DNA from: an uncultured Pelagibacteraceae bacterium
GTDB taxonomy: Bacteria > Pseudomonadota > Alphaproteobacteria > Pelagibacterales > Pelagibacteraceae
Length of the DNA stretch: 64,000 nt
Direction of reading: 5' to 3'
Assembly: GCA_902629575.1 (NCBI GenBank)
Contig: CACORJ010000001.1
Coordinates: forward strand, 144,271-208,270
A program made the translations under genes and the position numbers. Under the pieces are notes generated by a model, which had not been told where the DNA came from, made no database searches, and saw only the letters and a program-made list of their open reading frames with translations. Positions 17,733-25,399 of the stretch are shown piece after piece. How positions within the stretch are numbered: the stretch's first letter is position 1; every line of letters begins with the position of its first letter.

Positions 17733-18286
17733 TGTCAGTTCTTTCAGACAAATGGATAAGAAAAATGTCTAAAGATGAGGGTATGATCACTCCCTTTGAA
17801 GAAAAACAAGTTAGAGGAGATAGTATTTCTTATGGTCTCTCTTCCTTTGGATACGATGCTAGAGTAGCTGATGAATTCAAAATATTTACAAATGTAAATT
17901 CTGAAATAGTAGATCCAAAAAATTTTAAACCTACTAATTTTGTAACAAAGAATGTAACAGAATGTGTTATTCCTCCTAATTCATTTGTTTTAGCTAGGAC
18001 TGTAGAAAAATTTAAAATTCCAAATGATGTTCTGGTAATATGTCTTGGAAAATCAACATATGCAAGATGTGGAATTATAGTGAACGTCACTCCCCTTGAG
18101 CCTGGTTGGGAGGGTTATGTGACTTTGGAATTTTCAAATACAACACCTTTACCTGCAAAAATTTATGCTAATGAGGGTGTTGCTCAATTTATTTTTTTAA
18201 AAGGAAATGAAAAACCCGAAGTATCTTATGCAGATCGAAATGGTAAATATATGGGGCAAACAGGTGTAACATTACCTAAAGTTTAA
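17732..18286 (+). CDS. dcd: dCTP deaminase
   Basis: A 184-aa trimeric dUTPase-fold enzyme that deaminates dCTP to dUTP for dTMP synthesis. It shows [17 protein letters not shown], the nucleotide-binding [12 protein letters not shown], and the catalytic-Glu segment [17 protein letters not shown]. The [11 protein letters not shown] ending is typical. It follows two tiny basic ORFs with a 1-bp overlap and precedes murA by 2 bp. Confidence 0.96.
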   Translation: MSVLSDKWIRKMSKDEGMITPFEEKQVRGDSISYGLSSFGYDARVADEFKIFTNVNSEIVDPKNFKPTNFVTKNVTECVIPPNSFVLARTVEKFKIPNDVLVICLGKSTYARCGIIVNVTPLEPGWEGYVTLEFSNTTPLPAKIYANEGVAQFIFLKGNEKPEVSYADRNGKYMGQTGVTLPKV

Positions 18287-18288
18287 TC

Positions 18289-19548
18289 ATGCAGAAGCTA
18301 GAGGTCTTTGGGGCTAAGAAGCTAAAAGGACAAATAAAAATTTCAGGATCTAAGAACGCATCATTACCTATTATAGCAGCAACTCTATTATCAAATAAAA
18401 AAATTATTCTTAAGGAATTGCCTAAGGTTCGAGATATTGAAACCATGCTTTCTTTGTTAAAATCTCTTGGATCTCAGATAAAATTTAATAAAGATGGAAC
18501 TGAAATTGACAATTCTAAACAAAAAAAAAAGTTTGCATCTTATAATTTAGTTAAAACAATGAGGGCTGGAATTTTAGTTTTGGGTCCTCTTCTAGCTAAA
18601 TTTGGTTCAGCAAAGGTTTCATTACCAGGGGGCTGTGCAATAGGCTCTCGTCCAATTGACATTCATTTGAAAGCTTTTTCAAAATTAGGAGTGAGATATA
18701 AAATTGATCAAGGTTATGTAATCGCTAATGCTCCAAAGGGATTAAAAGGTAATAAAATTCATTTTTCAAAAGTCTCAGTAGGAGCAACTGAAAATTTAAT
18801 CATTGCAGCGACTCTAGCTAAAGGAACAACTTTGTTATCAAATTGTGCAATTGAACCAGAAATTTTAGATTTGGTAAATTTTTTAAAAAAATTGGGATGT
18901 AAAATTAAATGGATATCAAAAAGAACTATTGAGATCATCGGTGTAAATAAACTTAAAGAAATTTCTTACTCAGTCATGTTTGATAGAATAGAGGTTGGCA
19001 CTTATTTAGTAGCCGCTGCAATAACTCAAGGAAATCTTATGATTAAAAATGTTAAACCTGAAATTATTAGGACAGAAATTGATCTACTTAAAAAAACTGG
19101 AGCCAAGATAACTACAAAAAAAAATGAAATAAAAATTATTGGAAGTAAAAAAATTAAAAGTATGAAATTAAAAACAGCTCCTTATCCTGGTTTTCCAACT
19201 GATTTGCAAGCTCAAATTATGGTTTTATTATGTAAAGCTAATAATAATTCAATTATACAAGAAAATATTTTTGAAAATCGTTTTATGCATGTTGCCGAAT
19301 TAAATCGTATGGGTGCAAAAATTTCAATTCAAGGTAATAAAGCCCTAATAACAGGTAACACAAATTTTGCCCCAGCTGAGTTGATGGCTACTGATCTAAG
19401 AGCTTCAGTTTCATTAATTTTGGCAGCACTCACAGCTAATGGTAAATCAACTATAAATAGGATTTATCATCTCGACAGAGGCTATGAAAATATTGAAAAA
19501 AAGTTAAAAAAAGTTGGAGCAAAAATAAATAGAATAAAAAATGGATAA
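18289..19548 (+). CDS. murA: UDP-N-acetylglucosamine 1-carboxyvinyltransferase MurA
   Basis: This enzyme catalyses the first committed peptidoglycan step, transferring enolpyruvate from PEP to UDP-GlcNAc. The 419-aa sequence has SGSKNASLPI (Lys22), the active-site loop SLPGGCAIGSRP with catalytic Cys116 (so fosfomycin-sensitive type), and the C-terminal DLRASVSLILAAL and LDRGYENIE. It overlaps the DUF2948 gene by 8 bp. Confidence 0.97.
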   Translation: MQKLEVFGAKKLKGQIKISGSKNASLPIIAATLLSNKKIILKELPKVRDIETMLSLLKSLGSQIKFNKDGTEIDNSKQKKKFASYNLVKTMRAGILVLGPLLAKFGSAKVSLPGGCAIGSRPIDIHLKAFSKLGVRYKIDQGYVIANAPKGLKGNKIHFSKVSVGATENLIIAATLAKGTTLLSNCAIEPEILDLVNFLKKLGCKIKWISKRTIEIIGVNKLKEISYSVMFDRIEVGTYLVAAAITQGNLMIKNVKPEIIRTEIDLLKKTGAKITTKKNEIKIIGSKKIKSMKLKTAPYPGFPTDLQAQIMVLLCKANNNSIIQENIFENRFMHVAELNRMGAKISIQGNKALITGNTNFAPAELMATDLRASVSLILAALTANGKSTINRIYHLDRGYENIEKKLKKVGAKINRIKNG

Positions 19549-19942
19549 AAAATATCTAGCTAAAATTATAGCTACAGACAATGAAGGATTACAAATAATT
19601 TCAGCTTGTTGCGCAGGAGCAAAAGTAAAGATTTCTGATATAAAATTTTTGAGATCGAATAAGATTTTTTTATTGTCTATTGAAAGATCAAAGGTTGAAA
19701 CTGATCAAAAGGATAAAAAAATAAATAGTATATGTAAATTTGATTTTGTTGATAGGGTTAAATCTAAGAATATTGATCAAAATAAACAAAATTTAGTTTT
19801 AGAATTAATAGGGATTGATTATTTAAAAAATAAAGAAGATTATGAAATTAATTTAATATTTAATAATAATGCTCATATTTCTTTAATGACGGAAACGATT
19901 GAAGTAAGACTGGAAGATCAAAGTGAAATAAATACTAAATGA
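19541..19942 (+). CDS. DUF2948 family protein
   Basis: A 133-aa protein matching the alphaproteobacterial DUF2948 pattern, with ATDNEGLQIISACCAGAKVKISDIKFL at the N-terminus and a C-terminal ISLMTETIEVRLEDQSE. No function is known. It sits between murA and hisD with overlaps of 8 bp and 4 bp, and the same murA-DUF2948-hisD order is, to my knowledge, common in alphaproteobacteria. Confidence 0.8.
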   Translation: MDKKYLAKIIATDNEGLQIISACCAGAKVKISDIKFLRSNKIFLLSIERSKVETDQKDKKINSICKFDFVDRVKSKNIDQNKQNLVLELIGIDYLKNKEDYEINLIFNNNAHISLMTETIEVRLEDQSEINTK

Positions 19943-21222
19943 AAATATTAAATAGTAATAAAAAATTTTTTGATAAAAAATTAGATAGGTTATTATCAAA
20001 TAGAAGAAAAAAAGTCAGTTTTAGTGCGGTTTCAGTTAAAAATATTATTAAAGATGTAAAAAAAAATGGAGATAATGCATTATTAAAATATGAAAAAAAA
20101 TTTAATAAAAATTCTGTTATCAGTCCATCCTCAGAACAAATATCAAAATTAATAAAAGGTTTGGATAAAAATGTAAAAAAAGCAGTTGATATTGCTTTCA
20201 ATCGTATTTTCAAATTTCATTCATTGCAGAAATTTAAAAATATATCATATAAAGATAGACTAAATAATAAGCTTGAATATAAATATTTGCCGATAGAGTC
20301 AGTTGGAATATATGTTCCGGGTTCAAGCGTTTCATATCCATCAAGTGTTTTGATGAACGCAATACCTGCACTAGTGGCGGGAGTTAAAAGAATTATTATG
20401 ATTAACCCAAGTTTTAAAGGAAAACTTAATCCTGCAGTTTTATATGCTGCGAGAAAGTGTAGAATTAAGGAAATATATTCAATTGGAGGTCCTTCTGCTA
20501 TTGCCGCAGCTGCTTATGGAACAAAAAAAATAAAACGAGTAAATAAAATTGTTGGTCCTGGAAATGCTTATGTTGCAGCTGCAAAGAAAGAAGTTTTTGG
20601 TGATGTTGGAATTGAAAGTATGACAGCAGGACCATCTGAGGTAACAATTGTTTGTGATAAATATTCGGATCCTGTTTGGATAGCGAGCGATTTAATTGCA
20701 CAGGCAGAGCATGATCCACTAGCACAATGTATTTTGATATCTAAAGACGAGAAATTAATTACAAAAGTAAAATTAGAAATATCTTTACAATTAAAAAAAA
20801 TACCAAGAGAGAAAATTGCAAGAAAGAGTATTACAACTAATGGGATCTTAATGTATGTAAATTCTGATAAAAAAATTACAGAAATAGTAAATAAGATTGC
20901 GCCGGAGCATTTAGAGCTTAATATTAAAAATTATAAATCATTACTTCCAAAAATATATAATGCTGGCTCGGTTTGCCTTGGTAAATATGCAATTATGGCA
21001 ATGACAGATTACAATATTGGATCTAATCACATCTTACCTACAAATGGTTCAGCAAAGTATTCTTCTGGAATAAGTGTTAATGAATTCTATAAAAGAATTT
21101 CTTACATAAAACTATCAAAAAAGGGTATTGAAAGTCTCGGGCCATCAGTTATAACTCTTGCAAATTATGAAGGCTTAGAAGGACATGCTTGTTCTGTAAA
21201 AAAAAGAATTTGGAGAAAATAA
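19939..21222 (+). CDS. hisD: Histidinol dehydrogenase HisD
   Basis: HisD performs the last two oxidations of histidine synthesis, histidinol to histidine, with NAD and zinc. The 427-aa protein shows [63 protein letters not shown] (zinc ligands) and IAPEHLEL. It overlaps the DUF2948 ORF by 4 bp and ends 2 bp before the TTG start of infA. Confidence 0.97.
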   Translation: MKILNSNKKFFDKKLDRLLSNRRKKVSFSAVSVKNIIKDVKKNGDNALLKYEKKFNKNSVISPSSEQISKLIKGLDKNVKKAVDIAFNRIFKFHSLQKFKNISYKDRLNNKLEYKYLPIESVGIYVPGSSVSYPSSVLMNAIPALVAGVKRIIMINPSFKGKLNPAVLYAARKCRIKEIYSIGGPSAIAAAAYGTKKIKRVNKIVGPGNAYVAAAKKEVFGDVGIESMTAGPSEVTIVCDKYSDPVWIASDLIAQAEHDPLAQCILISKDEKLITKVKLEISLQLKKIPREKIARKSITTNGILMYVNSDKKITEIVNKIAPEHLELNIKNYKSLLPKIYNAGSVCLGKYAIMAMTDYNIGSNHILPTNGSAKYSSGISVNEFYKRISYIKLSKKGIESLGPSVITLANYEGLEGHACSVKKRIWRK

Positions 21223-21224
21223 AT

Positions 21225-21440
21225 TTGTCAAAACAAGATCTACTTGAATTTAAAGGTAAGGTAACAGACCTGTTACCAAATGCTATGTTTAGAGTTCAAT
21301 TAGAAAATGGTCATACTGTTACTGCACATACTGCAGGCAAACTTCGAAAAAACAGAATTAGAGTTCTGCAAGGTGATAATGTTACAGTAGAAATGACCCC
21401 TTATGATCTTACTAAAGGAAGAATAATCTTTAGAGGTTAA
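21225..21440 (+). CDS. infA: Translation initiation factor IF-1, TTG start
   Basis: The ORF track starts at 21189 inside hisD, but IF-1 proteins are about 72 aa and begin like [11 protein letters not shown] place the start at TTG 21225 (71 aa), preceded at good distance by GGAG. The S1/OB-fold sequence [38 protein letters not shown] and [13 protein letters not shown] are diagnostic. IF-1 binds the ribosomal A site during initiation. It lies between hisD and tRNA-Phe. Confidence 0.93.
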   Translation: MSKQDLLEFKGKVTDLLPNAMFRVQLENGHTVTAHTAGKLRKNRIRVLQGDNVTVEMTPYDLTKGRIIFRG

Positions 21441-21446
21441 TCTTAA

Positions 21447-21521
21447 GGCTGAGTAGCTCAGGAGTAGAGCAGAGCCCTGAAAAGGCTTGTGTCGGAGGTG
21501 CGAATCCTTCCTCAGCCACCA
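21447..21521 (+). tRNA. tRNA-Phe (anticodon GAA)
   Basis: A 75-nt cloverleaf with acceptor GGCTGAG/CTCAGCC, discriminator A and encoded CCA, D-stem GCTC/GAGC, and anticodon stem GAGCC/GGCTT with loop CTGAAAA. The T-stem is GGAGG/CCTTC. The T-loop is TGCGAAT, so position 55, normally T (pseudouridine), is G. It begins 6 bp after infA. Confidence 0.95.
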
Positions 21522-21598
21522 CCACTTTCAACTTGAAATAATTTTTAAAAGAAATTAACTTTAAGTATTATAAATAACAAAAAGGACTAAGAAACAAG

Positions 21599-21811
21599 AT
21601 GAGTACATTACAGGGTAAAGTAAAATGGTTTAATGGTAAAAAAGGTTACGGTTTTATCGAAAGAGATGACAAAGAAAAAGATGCGTTCGTGCATGCTTCG
21701 GCAGTCAAAGCAGCAGGAATGAGATACTTAAATGAAGGTGATAAATTAGAGTTTACTCTAGAAGATGGTCCCAAAGGTCCTTCTGCAGTTAATCTTAAAA
21801 AATTAGACTAG
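21599..21811 (+). CDS. Cold-shock-domain protein
   Basis: A 70-aa CSD protein with both RNA-binding motifs: [17 protein letters not shown] (RNP1 is KGYGFI) and DAFVHASAV (RNP2). It is a single-stranded nucleic-acid binding RNA chaperone. AAGGACTAAGAAACAAG precedes the ATG, giving an SD at a long spacing. The gene stands alone after tRNA-Phe and is followed by two hairpins at 21831-21902. Confidence 0.95.
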   Translation: MSTLQGKVKWFNGKKGYGFIERDDKEKDAFVHASAVKAAGMRYLNEGDKLEFTLEDGPKGPSAVNLKKLD

Positions 21812-21830
21812 TATTTTTTAAAAAAAATTA

Positions 21831-21870
21831 AAAGGGCGTTATATCTATTAAAATTAGGTAAACGTCCTTT
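21831..21870 (+). repeat. Inverted repeat downstream of the cold-shock gene
   Basis: AAAGGGCGTT and AACGTCCTTT form a 10-bp stem (one G-T pair) enclosing a 20-nt AT-rich loop. It is unusually GC-rich for this region and not followed by a T-run, so it looks like an mRNA 3' structure and not a terminator in itself. Confidence 0.5.
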
Positions 21871-21877
21871 AGATTTT

Positions 21878-21902
21878 AAGGGTTGATTAAATCCTTTTTT
21901 TG
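21878..21902 (+). terminator. Probable rho-independent terminator of the cold-shock gene
   Basis: AAGGGTT, loop GATTA and AATCCTT form a 7-bp stem that runs directly into seven T residues, the classic intrinsic-terminator layout. It lies 67 bp after the stop codon of the cold-shock gene. Confidence 0.65.
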
Positions 21903-21929
21903 TCTAAAAGACTGTTCATGATAAATAAA

Positions 21930-22019
21930 ATGTCTAATAAGCTGTCAAATAAAAGTACTCAAAGATCCACTTTTAGAGGAACTAATATAGGTACGCACAG
22001 ATATTGGCATGCTAGCTAA
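21930..22019 (+). CDS. Possible 29-aa peptide of unknown function (tentative)
   Basis: An ATG at 21930 opens 29 codons, MSNKLSNKSTQRSTFRGTNI followed by GTHRYWHAS, ending inside a terminator-like hairpin. An in-frame ATG at 21918 would add four residues. No convincing ribosome-binding site is seen. The codon content (Trp, Tyr, His, Gly) is less trivial than a random AT-rich ORF, but coding is unproven; the stretch might be a small RNA instead. Confidence 0.25.
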   Translation: MSNKLSNKSTQRSTFRGTNIGTHRYWHAS

Positions 22020-22038
22020 AGCTAGCAATTAATTTTTA
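22010..22038 (+). terminator. Hairpin plus T-run before tRNA-His
   Basis: TGCTAGC, loop TAAA and GCTAGCA form a perfect 7-bp stem, followed after a short AT stretch by TTTTTA. This resembles an intrinsic terminator for whatever is transcribed from about 21903-22010. The T-run is offset by about 6 nt, so the call is moderate. Confidence 0.45.
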
Positions 22039-22087
22039 TAATATAATTTTAAATCCACTAAAAATAATATAAAACCAAAAAGGATAT

Positions 22088-22161
22088 GCCTTGGTGGTGA
22101 AATAGCATCACGTCGGTTTGTGGATCCGAAGTCGTAGGAGCGTAACCTACCCAAGGTACCA
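22088..22161 (+). tRNA. tRNA-His (anticodon GTG), no encoded G-1, A73
   Basis: A 74-nt cloverleaf with acceptor GCCTTGG/CCAAGGT (closing G1-T72), discriminator A73 and encoded CCA. The anticodon loop is TTGTGGA in a stem TCGGT/TCCGA with a T-T at the innermost position. The T-stem is GTAGG/CCTAC with loop AGCGTAA, and the D-loop lacks the usual GG. The base before G1 is T, so the canonical G-1/C73 pair is absent, as known for a group of alphaproteobacterial tRNA-His. The hisS ATG is only 4 nt downstream. Confidence 0.9.
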
Positions 22162-22165
22162 AAAA

Positions 22166-23560
22166 ATGAATAAAGAAAATAAACTCAATCCATCCTTACC
22201 ATCTGGATTTGAAGATCGTTGGGGAAAAAAGCTAGTTTTAAAAAAACAGCTTTTACAAGTGATTGAAAAAAATTTTATAAAATTTGGGGCCGAACCTTTA
22301 GAAACCCCATCTTTTGAGATAAGTGAAAATATAGGATCTTTTCTAGCAGAAGATGAAGCTAATCCTATGTCTGATGTTTTTTTATTTAAAGATGGAGATA
22401 AAAATATTACTTTGAGATATGACTTATCTAGTCCGCTCGCGAGGTTTGTAGCTCAGAATAACCAAGAACTTCCAACAATTTACAAAAGATATGCTATTCA
22501 AAATGTTTTTAGAAATGAAAAACCTGGCAATGGAAGGTATAGAGAATTTCTTCAAGCTGACTTTGATATAATTGGCAATACCAATCCCGCACAATCAAAT
22601 GCTGAACTTTGCAATTTGATTTCAGCGACTTTATTAGAATGTGGTCTTAAAAAAGATCAATTTACTATTAATGTTAGTAATAGAAAAATTGTTCAAGGTT
22701 TGATTGACGAGCTTAATATTTCTTCTGAAAAACAAACAAAAGTGATTAGAGCAATTGATAAATTAGATAAACCTGGGTTTGGTTTATCAGGGGTCGAGGC
22801 TTTACTTAAAAAAGAGAGAAAAGATACTTCGGGTGCAATCACGAAAGGTGCAGATTTAAATGACGTTCAAGTGGAAAGAATTTTAGATTTTCTAAAAATA
22901 AAAGATCTAAAAAAATTAAAAGATAAGTTTACAAATCCACTATCTCAAGAGGGGATAAAAGAAATAGAGGACGTCTTCCAAATTCTTGGATTTGGAAAAT
23001 ATAAAAACCAAGTTCAAACAAATTTTACAATCGTGAGAGGCCTTGCTTATTATGATGGGTTTATCGTAGAGACAAATTTAAATTTTGAAGTAAAAAATAA
23101 TAAAAAAAAAGTAATTGATATAGGTAGTATTTGCTCAGGAGGTGCTTACGCAAAACTTATTTCAAGATTTAAGGGTGTAGATATACCAGGTACAGGAATT
23201 TCATTTGGAGTTGATCGATTATTGTTTGCATTAATGCAACTAGATCAAATAAAGATTAATGAACAAAAGCCAGTTCTAGTTTGTGTTATGGATGAAAAAT
23301 ATTTGAAAAATTACTATGAAATTTTAGAGCAATTAAAAGCTAACAATATCAGTGTTGAGATATTTTTAGACACAAAAAAGAATTTAGGAAAACAACTTAC
23401 TTACGCAAATAAACGTAAACTTGATCTTGCTATAATTTGTGGTGAAAATGAATTTAATGAAAACACAGTTACAATAAAAAACCTTAAAGGTATTAAGGGT
23501 GAAAACAATCAAACTATTCCAAAAGAAAATTTAGTTAATGAAATCAAAAAACTTATCTGA
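22166..23560 (+). CDS. hisS: Histidyl-tRNA synthetase HisS
   Basis: The ORF track begins inside the tRNA-His gene; the true start is the ATG at 22166 (464 aa, MNKENKLNPSLPSGFEDRW). Class II motifs are visible: TLRYDLSSPLARFVA, motif 2 in YAIQNVFRNEKPGNGRYREFLQADFD, and the HisRS-specific RGLAYYDGFIVE with SFGVDRL near motif 3. A C-terminal anticodon-binding domain follows. The SD-like AAGG lies within the 3' acceptor strand of tRNA-His. It is a divergent HisRS, which fits a tRNA-His lacking G-1. The gene overlaps hisZ by 23 bp. Confidence 0.95.
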   Translation: MNKENKLNPSLPSGFEDRWGKKLVLKKQLLQVIEKNFIKFGAEPLETPSFEISENIGSFLAEDEANPMSDVFLFKDGDKNITLRYDLSSPLARFVAQNNQELPTIYKRYAIQNVFRNEKPGNGRYREFLQADFDIIGNTNPAQSNAELCNLISATLLECGLKKDQFTINVSNRKIVQGLIDELNISSEKQTKVIRAIDKLDKPGFGLSGVEALLKKERKDTSGAITKGADLNDVQVERILDFLKIKDLKKLKDKFTNPLSQEGIKEIEDVFQILGFGKYKNQVQTNFTIVRGLAYYDGFIVETNLNFEVKNNKKKVIDIGSICSGGAYAKLISRFKGVDIPGTGISFGVDRLLFALMQLDQIKINEQKPVLVCVMDEKYLKNYYEILEQLKANNISVEIFLDTKKNLGKQLTYANKRKLDLAIICGENEFNENTVTIKNLKGIKGENNQTIPKENLVNEIKKLI

Positions 23561-24584
23561 AAATATACTTAAATCAGTAAAGTCAAAAGGATTTAAGTTA
23601 ATAAATTTACCATCAGTAATAGAAGCCAATCACATTGTTCAAAGATCAGGTGAAAACTTTAGGAAATTTATATTTTCATTTATTGATCAAAATGGCAGTG
23701 AATTATGTTTAAGGCCAGATTTAACGATTGTATCGTGTTTAAGATATTTAGAGAACAATCTAAAAGGCAAAGAGAAAATATTTTATAGTGGTCAGGCTTA
23801 TAGAAAATCACAGAACAAAAAAGACTCTATTATTAGAAATCAAATCGGATTTGAGATTATTGGTTCTAAAAATGAAAAAAATGATGACAAAGAAATAATT
23901 AATACCTCTCTTAAATCTTTACAAAATCTAAAATATAGTTCTGGTACTTTAACAATTGGCAATATTGAAATTTTTAATCTTCTTATTTCAAAGTTAGATA
24001 TTCCGAAAAGATGGAAATTAAGGCTATCAAGACATTTTTGGAGAGAAAGTTATTTTAATGATCTTTTAAAAAGACTAGAAACTAACTCTGATGTTGATCC
24101 AACTATTGTTGAAGTTGATAAAAGACGCTACTTAAAGATGTTGAAAGATAATCAATCTAAAGTTGTTGCAGGGAGATCAATAAAAGAAATCTTAAAAAGA
24201 TTTGATCATAAGATAAAAGACCCAAGAAGAACAAATAAAGGTAAAAACGTTTCAAAAATAATTAAAGATTTTTTAAGAATAAAATGTCCAATAAATAAAG
24301 CAGCCAGTGAATTAAACAAATTTTTTAAGAAATATAAGATTAATCTTGCTGTAGATCAAAGATATTTTCCTTTGTCACAAAATAAAGTTTCGAAACTAAA
24401 TGTTATTTTTTCTGCCTCATTTGGAAGACAACTTGAATATTACACAGGAATGGTTTTTAGAATTGATATCAAATCAAATTTAAAAAATAAAAATGTTATT
24501 AATGGTGGAAGGTATGATCACTTAATCTCAGATCTTGGATCTAAAAAAGAGGTTCCAGCAGTTGGGGCTGCATTAAATATATGA
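23538..24584 (+). CDS. hisZ: ATP phosphoribosyltransferase regulatory subunit HisZ
   Basis: A 348-aa HisRS-like protein without amino-acylation capacity. It keeps the class II fold signature (SELCLRPDLTI; FYSGQAYRKSQNKKDSIIRNQIGFEIIG) and the FGRQLEYYTGMVF segment, where HisRS has RGLAYYDGF. HisZ combines with short-form HisG to make the active, histidine-feedback-controlled ATP-PRT. Adjacency to the short hisG (4-bp overlap) strongly supports this. Confidence 0.92.
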   Translation: MKSKNLSENILKSVKSKGFKLINLPSVIEANHIVQRSGENFRKFIFSFIDQNGSELCLRPDLTIVSCLRYLENNLKGKEKIFYSGQAYRKSQNKKDSIIRNQIGFEIIGSKNEKNDDKEIINTSLKSLQNLKYSSGTLTIGNIEIFNLLISKLDIPKRWKLRLSRHFWRESYFNDLLKRLETNSDVDPTIVEVDKRRYLKMLKDNQSKVVAGRSIKEILKRFDHKIKDPRRTNKGKNVSKIIKDFLRIKCPINKAASELNKFFKKYKINLAVDQRYFPLSQNKVSKLNVIFSASFGRQLEYYTGMVFRIDIKSNLKNKNVINGGRYDHLISDLGSKKEVPAVGAALNI

Positions 24585-25273
24585 TGAATGATATCATAAA
24601 TGTTGGAATTCCTAGCAAAGGTAGACTTAGAAAAGATGTTTTAAATATCTTTAAAAAGAAGAAATTAAAACTTTTTTCTGAGAGAGGAGAAAGAGATTTG
24701 CTTGCATCAATTAAAGGTAAAAAGAATATTAAAATTATTTATTTACATGCGCGAGAAATTATTCAAAGATTAGGAGAGGGTTCTTTAGATTTTGGATTTT
24801 CTGGATTTGATTTATTTAAAGAGAGCGAAATTAATATTCAAAATAAAATTAGTGTCAGTAAAAAATATAATTTTGGTAAAGCAAAATTAGTTGTTGCTAT
24901 TCCTGATGAATGGATTGATGTACAAACGATTGCTGATTTAGAGGAAATAGCTTTTGAATTTAAAGATAAAAAAAAGAAAAGATTAAGAGTGGCAACAAAA
25001 TATCCTAACTTAACAAGAGAATTTTTGTTTTCTAAAGGAGTAACTCAATTTAAGTTAGTAAGCAGCTTAGGTGCAACAGAAGCTTATCCTTTCACAGAGT
25101 CTAGTGAGATTATTACAGATATAACTTCCACTGGAGAAACATTAAAAGCTAATAACTTAAGAATATTGAAAGATGGAGAAATATTAAAATCTGAAGCCTG
25201 TATGATGATTTCTAGATTATCTGTTAAAAAAAAAGCTTTGAAAAGTTTGACTAAATTACTTTCTAAGGATTAA
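24581..25273 (+). CDS. hisG: ATP phosphoribosyltransferase catalytic subunit HisG, short form
   Basis: A 230-aa HisG that lacks the C-terminal regulatory ACT-like domain of the long form, in keeping with the neighbouring hisZ. It shows NVGIPSKGRLRKDVL, a PRPP-type segment ITDITSTGETLKANNLRIL, and RVATKYPNLTREF. The enzyme joins ATP and PRPP in the first step of histidine synthesis. The start overlaps the hisZ stop. Confidence 0.95.
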   Translation: MMNDIINVGIPSKGRLRKDVLNIFKKKKLKLFSERGERDLLASIKGKKNIKIIYLHAREIIQRLGEGSLDFGFSGFDLFKESEINIQNKISVSKKYNFGKAKLVVAIPDEWIDVQTIADLEEIAFEFKDKKKKRLRVATKYPNLTREFLFSKGVTQFKLVSSLGATEAYPFTESSEIITDITSTGETLKANNLRILKDGEILKSEACMMISRLSVKKKALKSLTKLLSKD

Positions 25274-25399
25274 ATCTTTCCAATAAATAAATTTAACCAA
25301 AAATTTACTAGTTATAAATAAATATATTCCTCAAATCGAAATATAGATAATAATTTTTTTCTTGTTTACATTAAATAAAAGGGGAATAATTACCTTACT

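Noticed and set aside
22118-22165. hisS start inside tRNA-His as listed in the ORF track
   Set aside because: The first 16 residues are translated tRNA sequence; HisRS homology begins at the ATG at 22166.
25274-25399. Possible small gene or regulatory RNA between hisG and rmuC
   Set aside because: The 126 bp are AT-rich with no good ORF or stable hairpin; only a GGGG-containing ribosome-site region near rmuC stands out.
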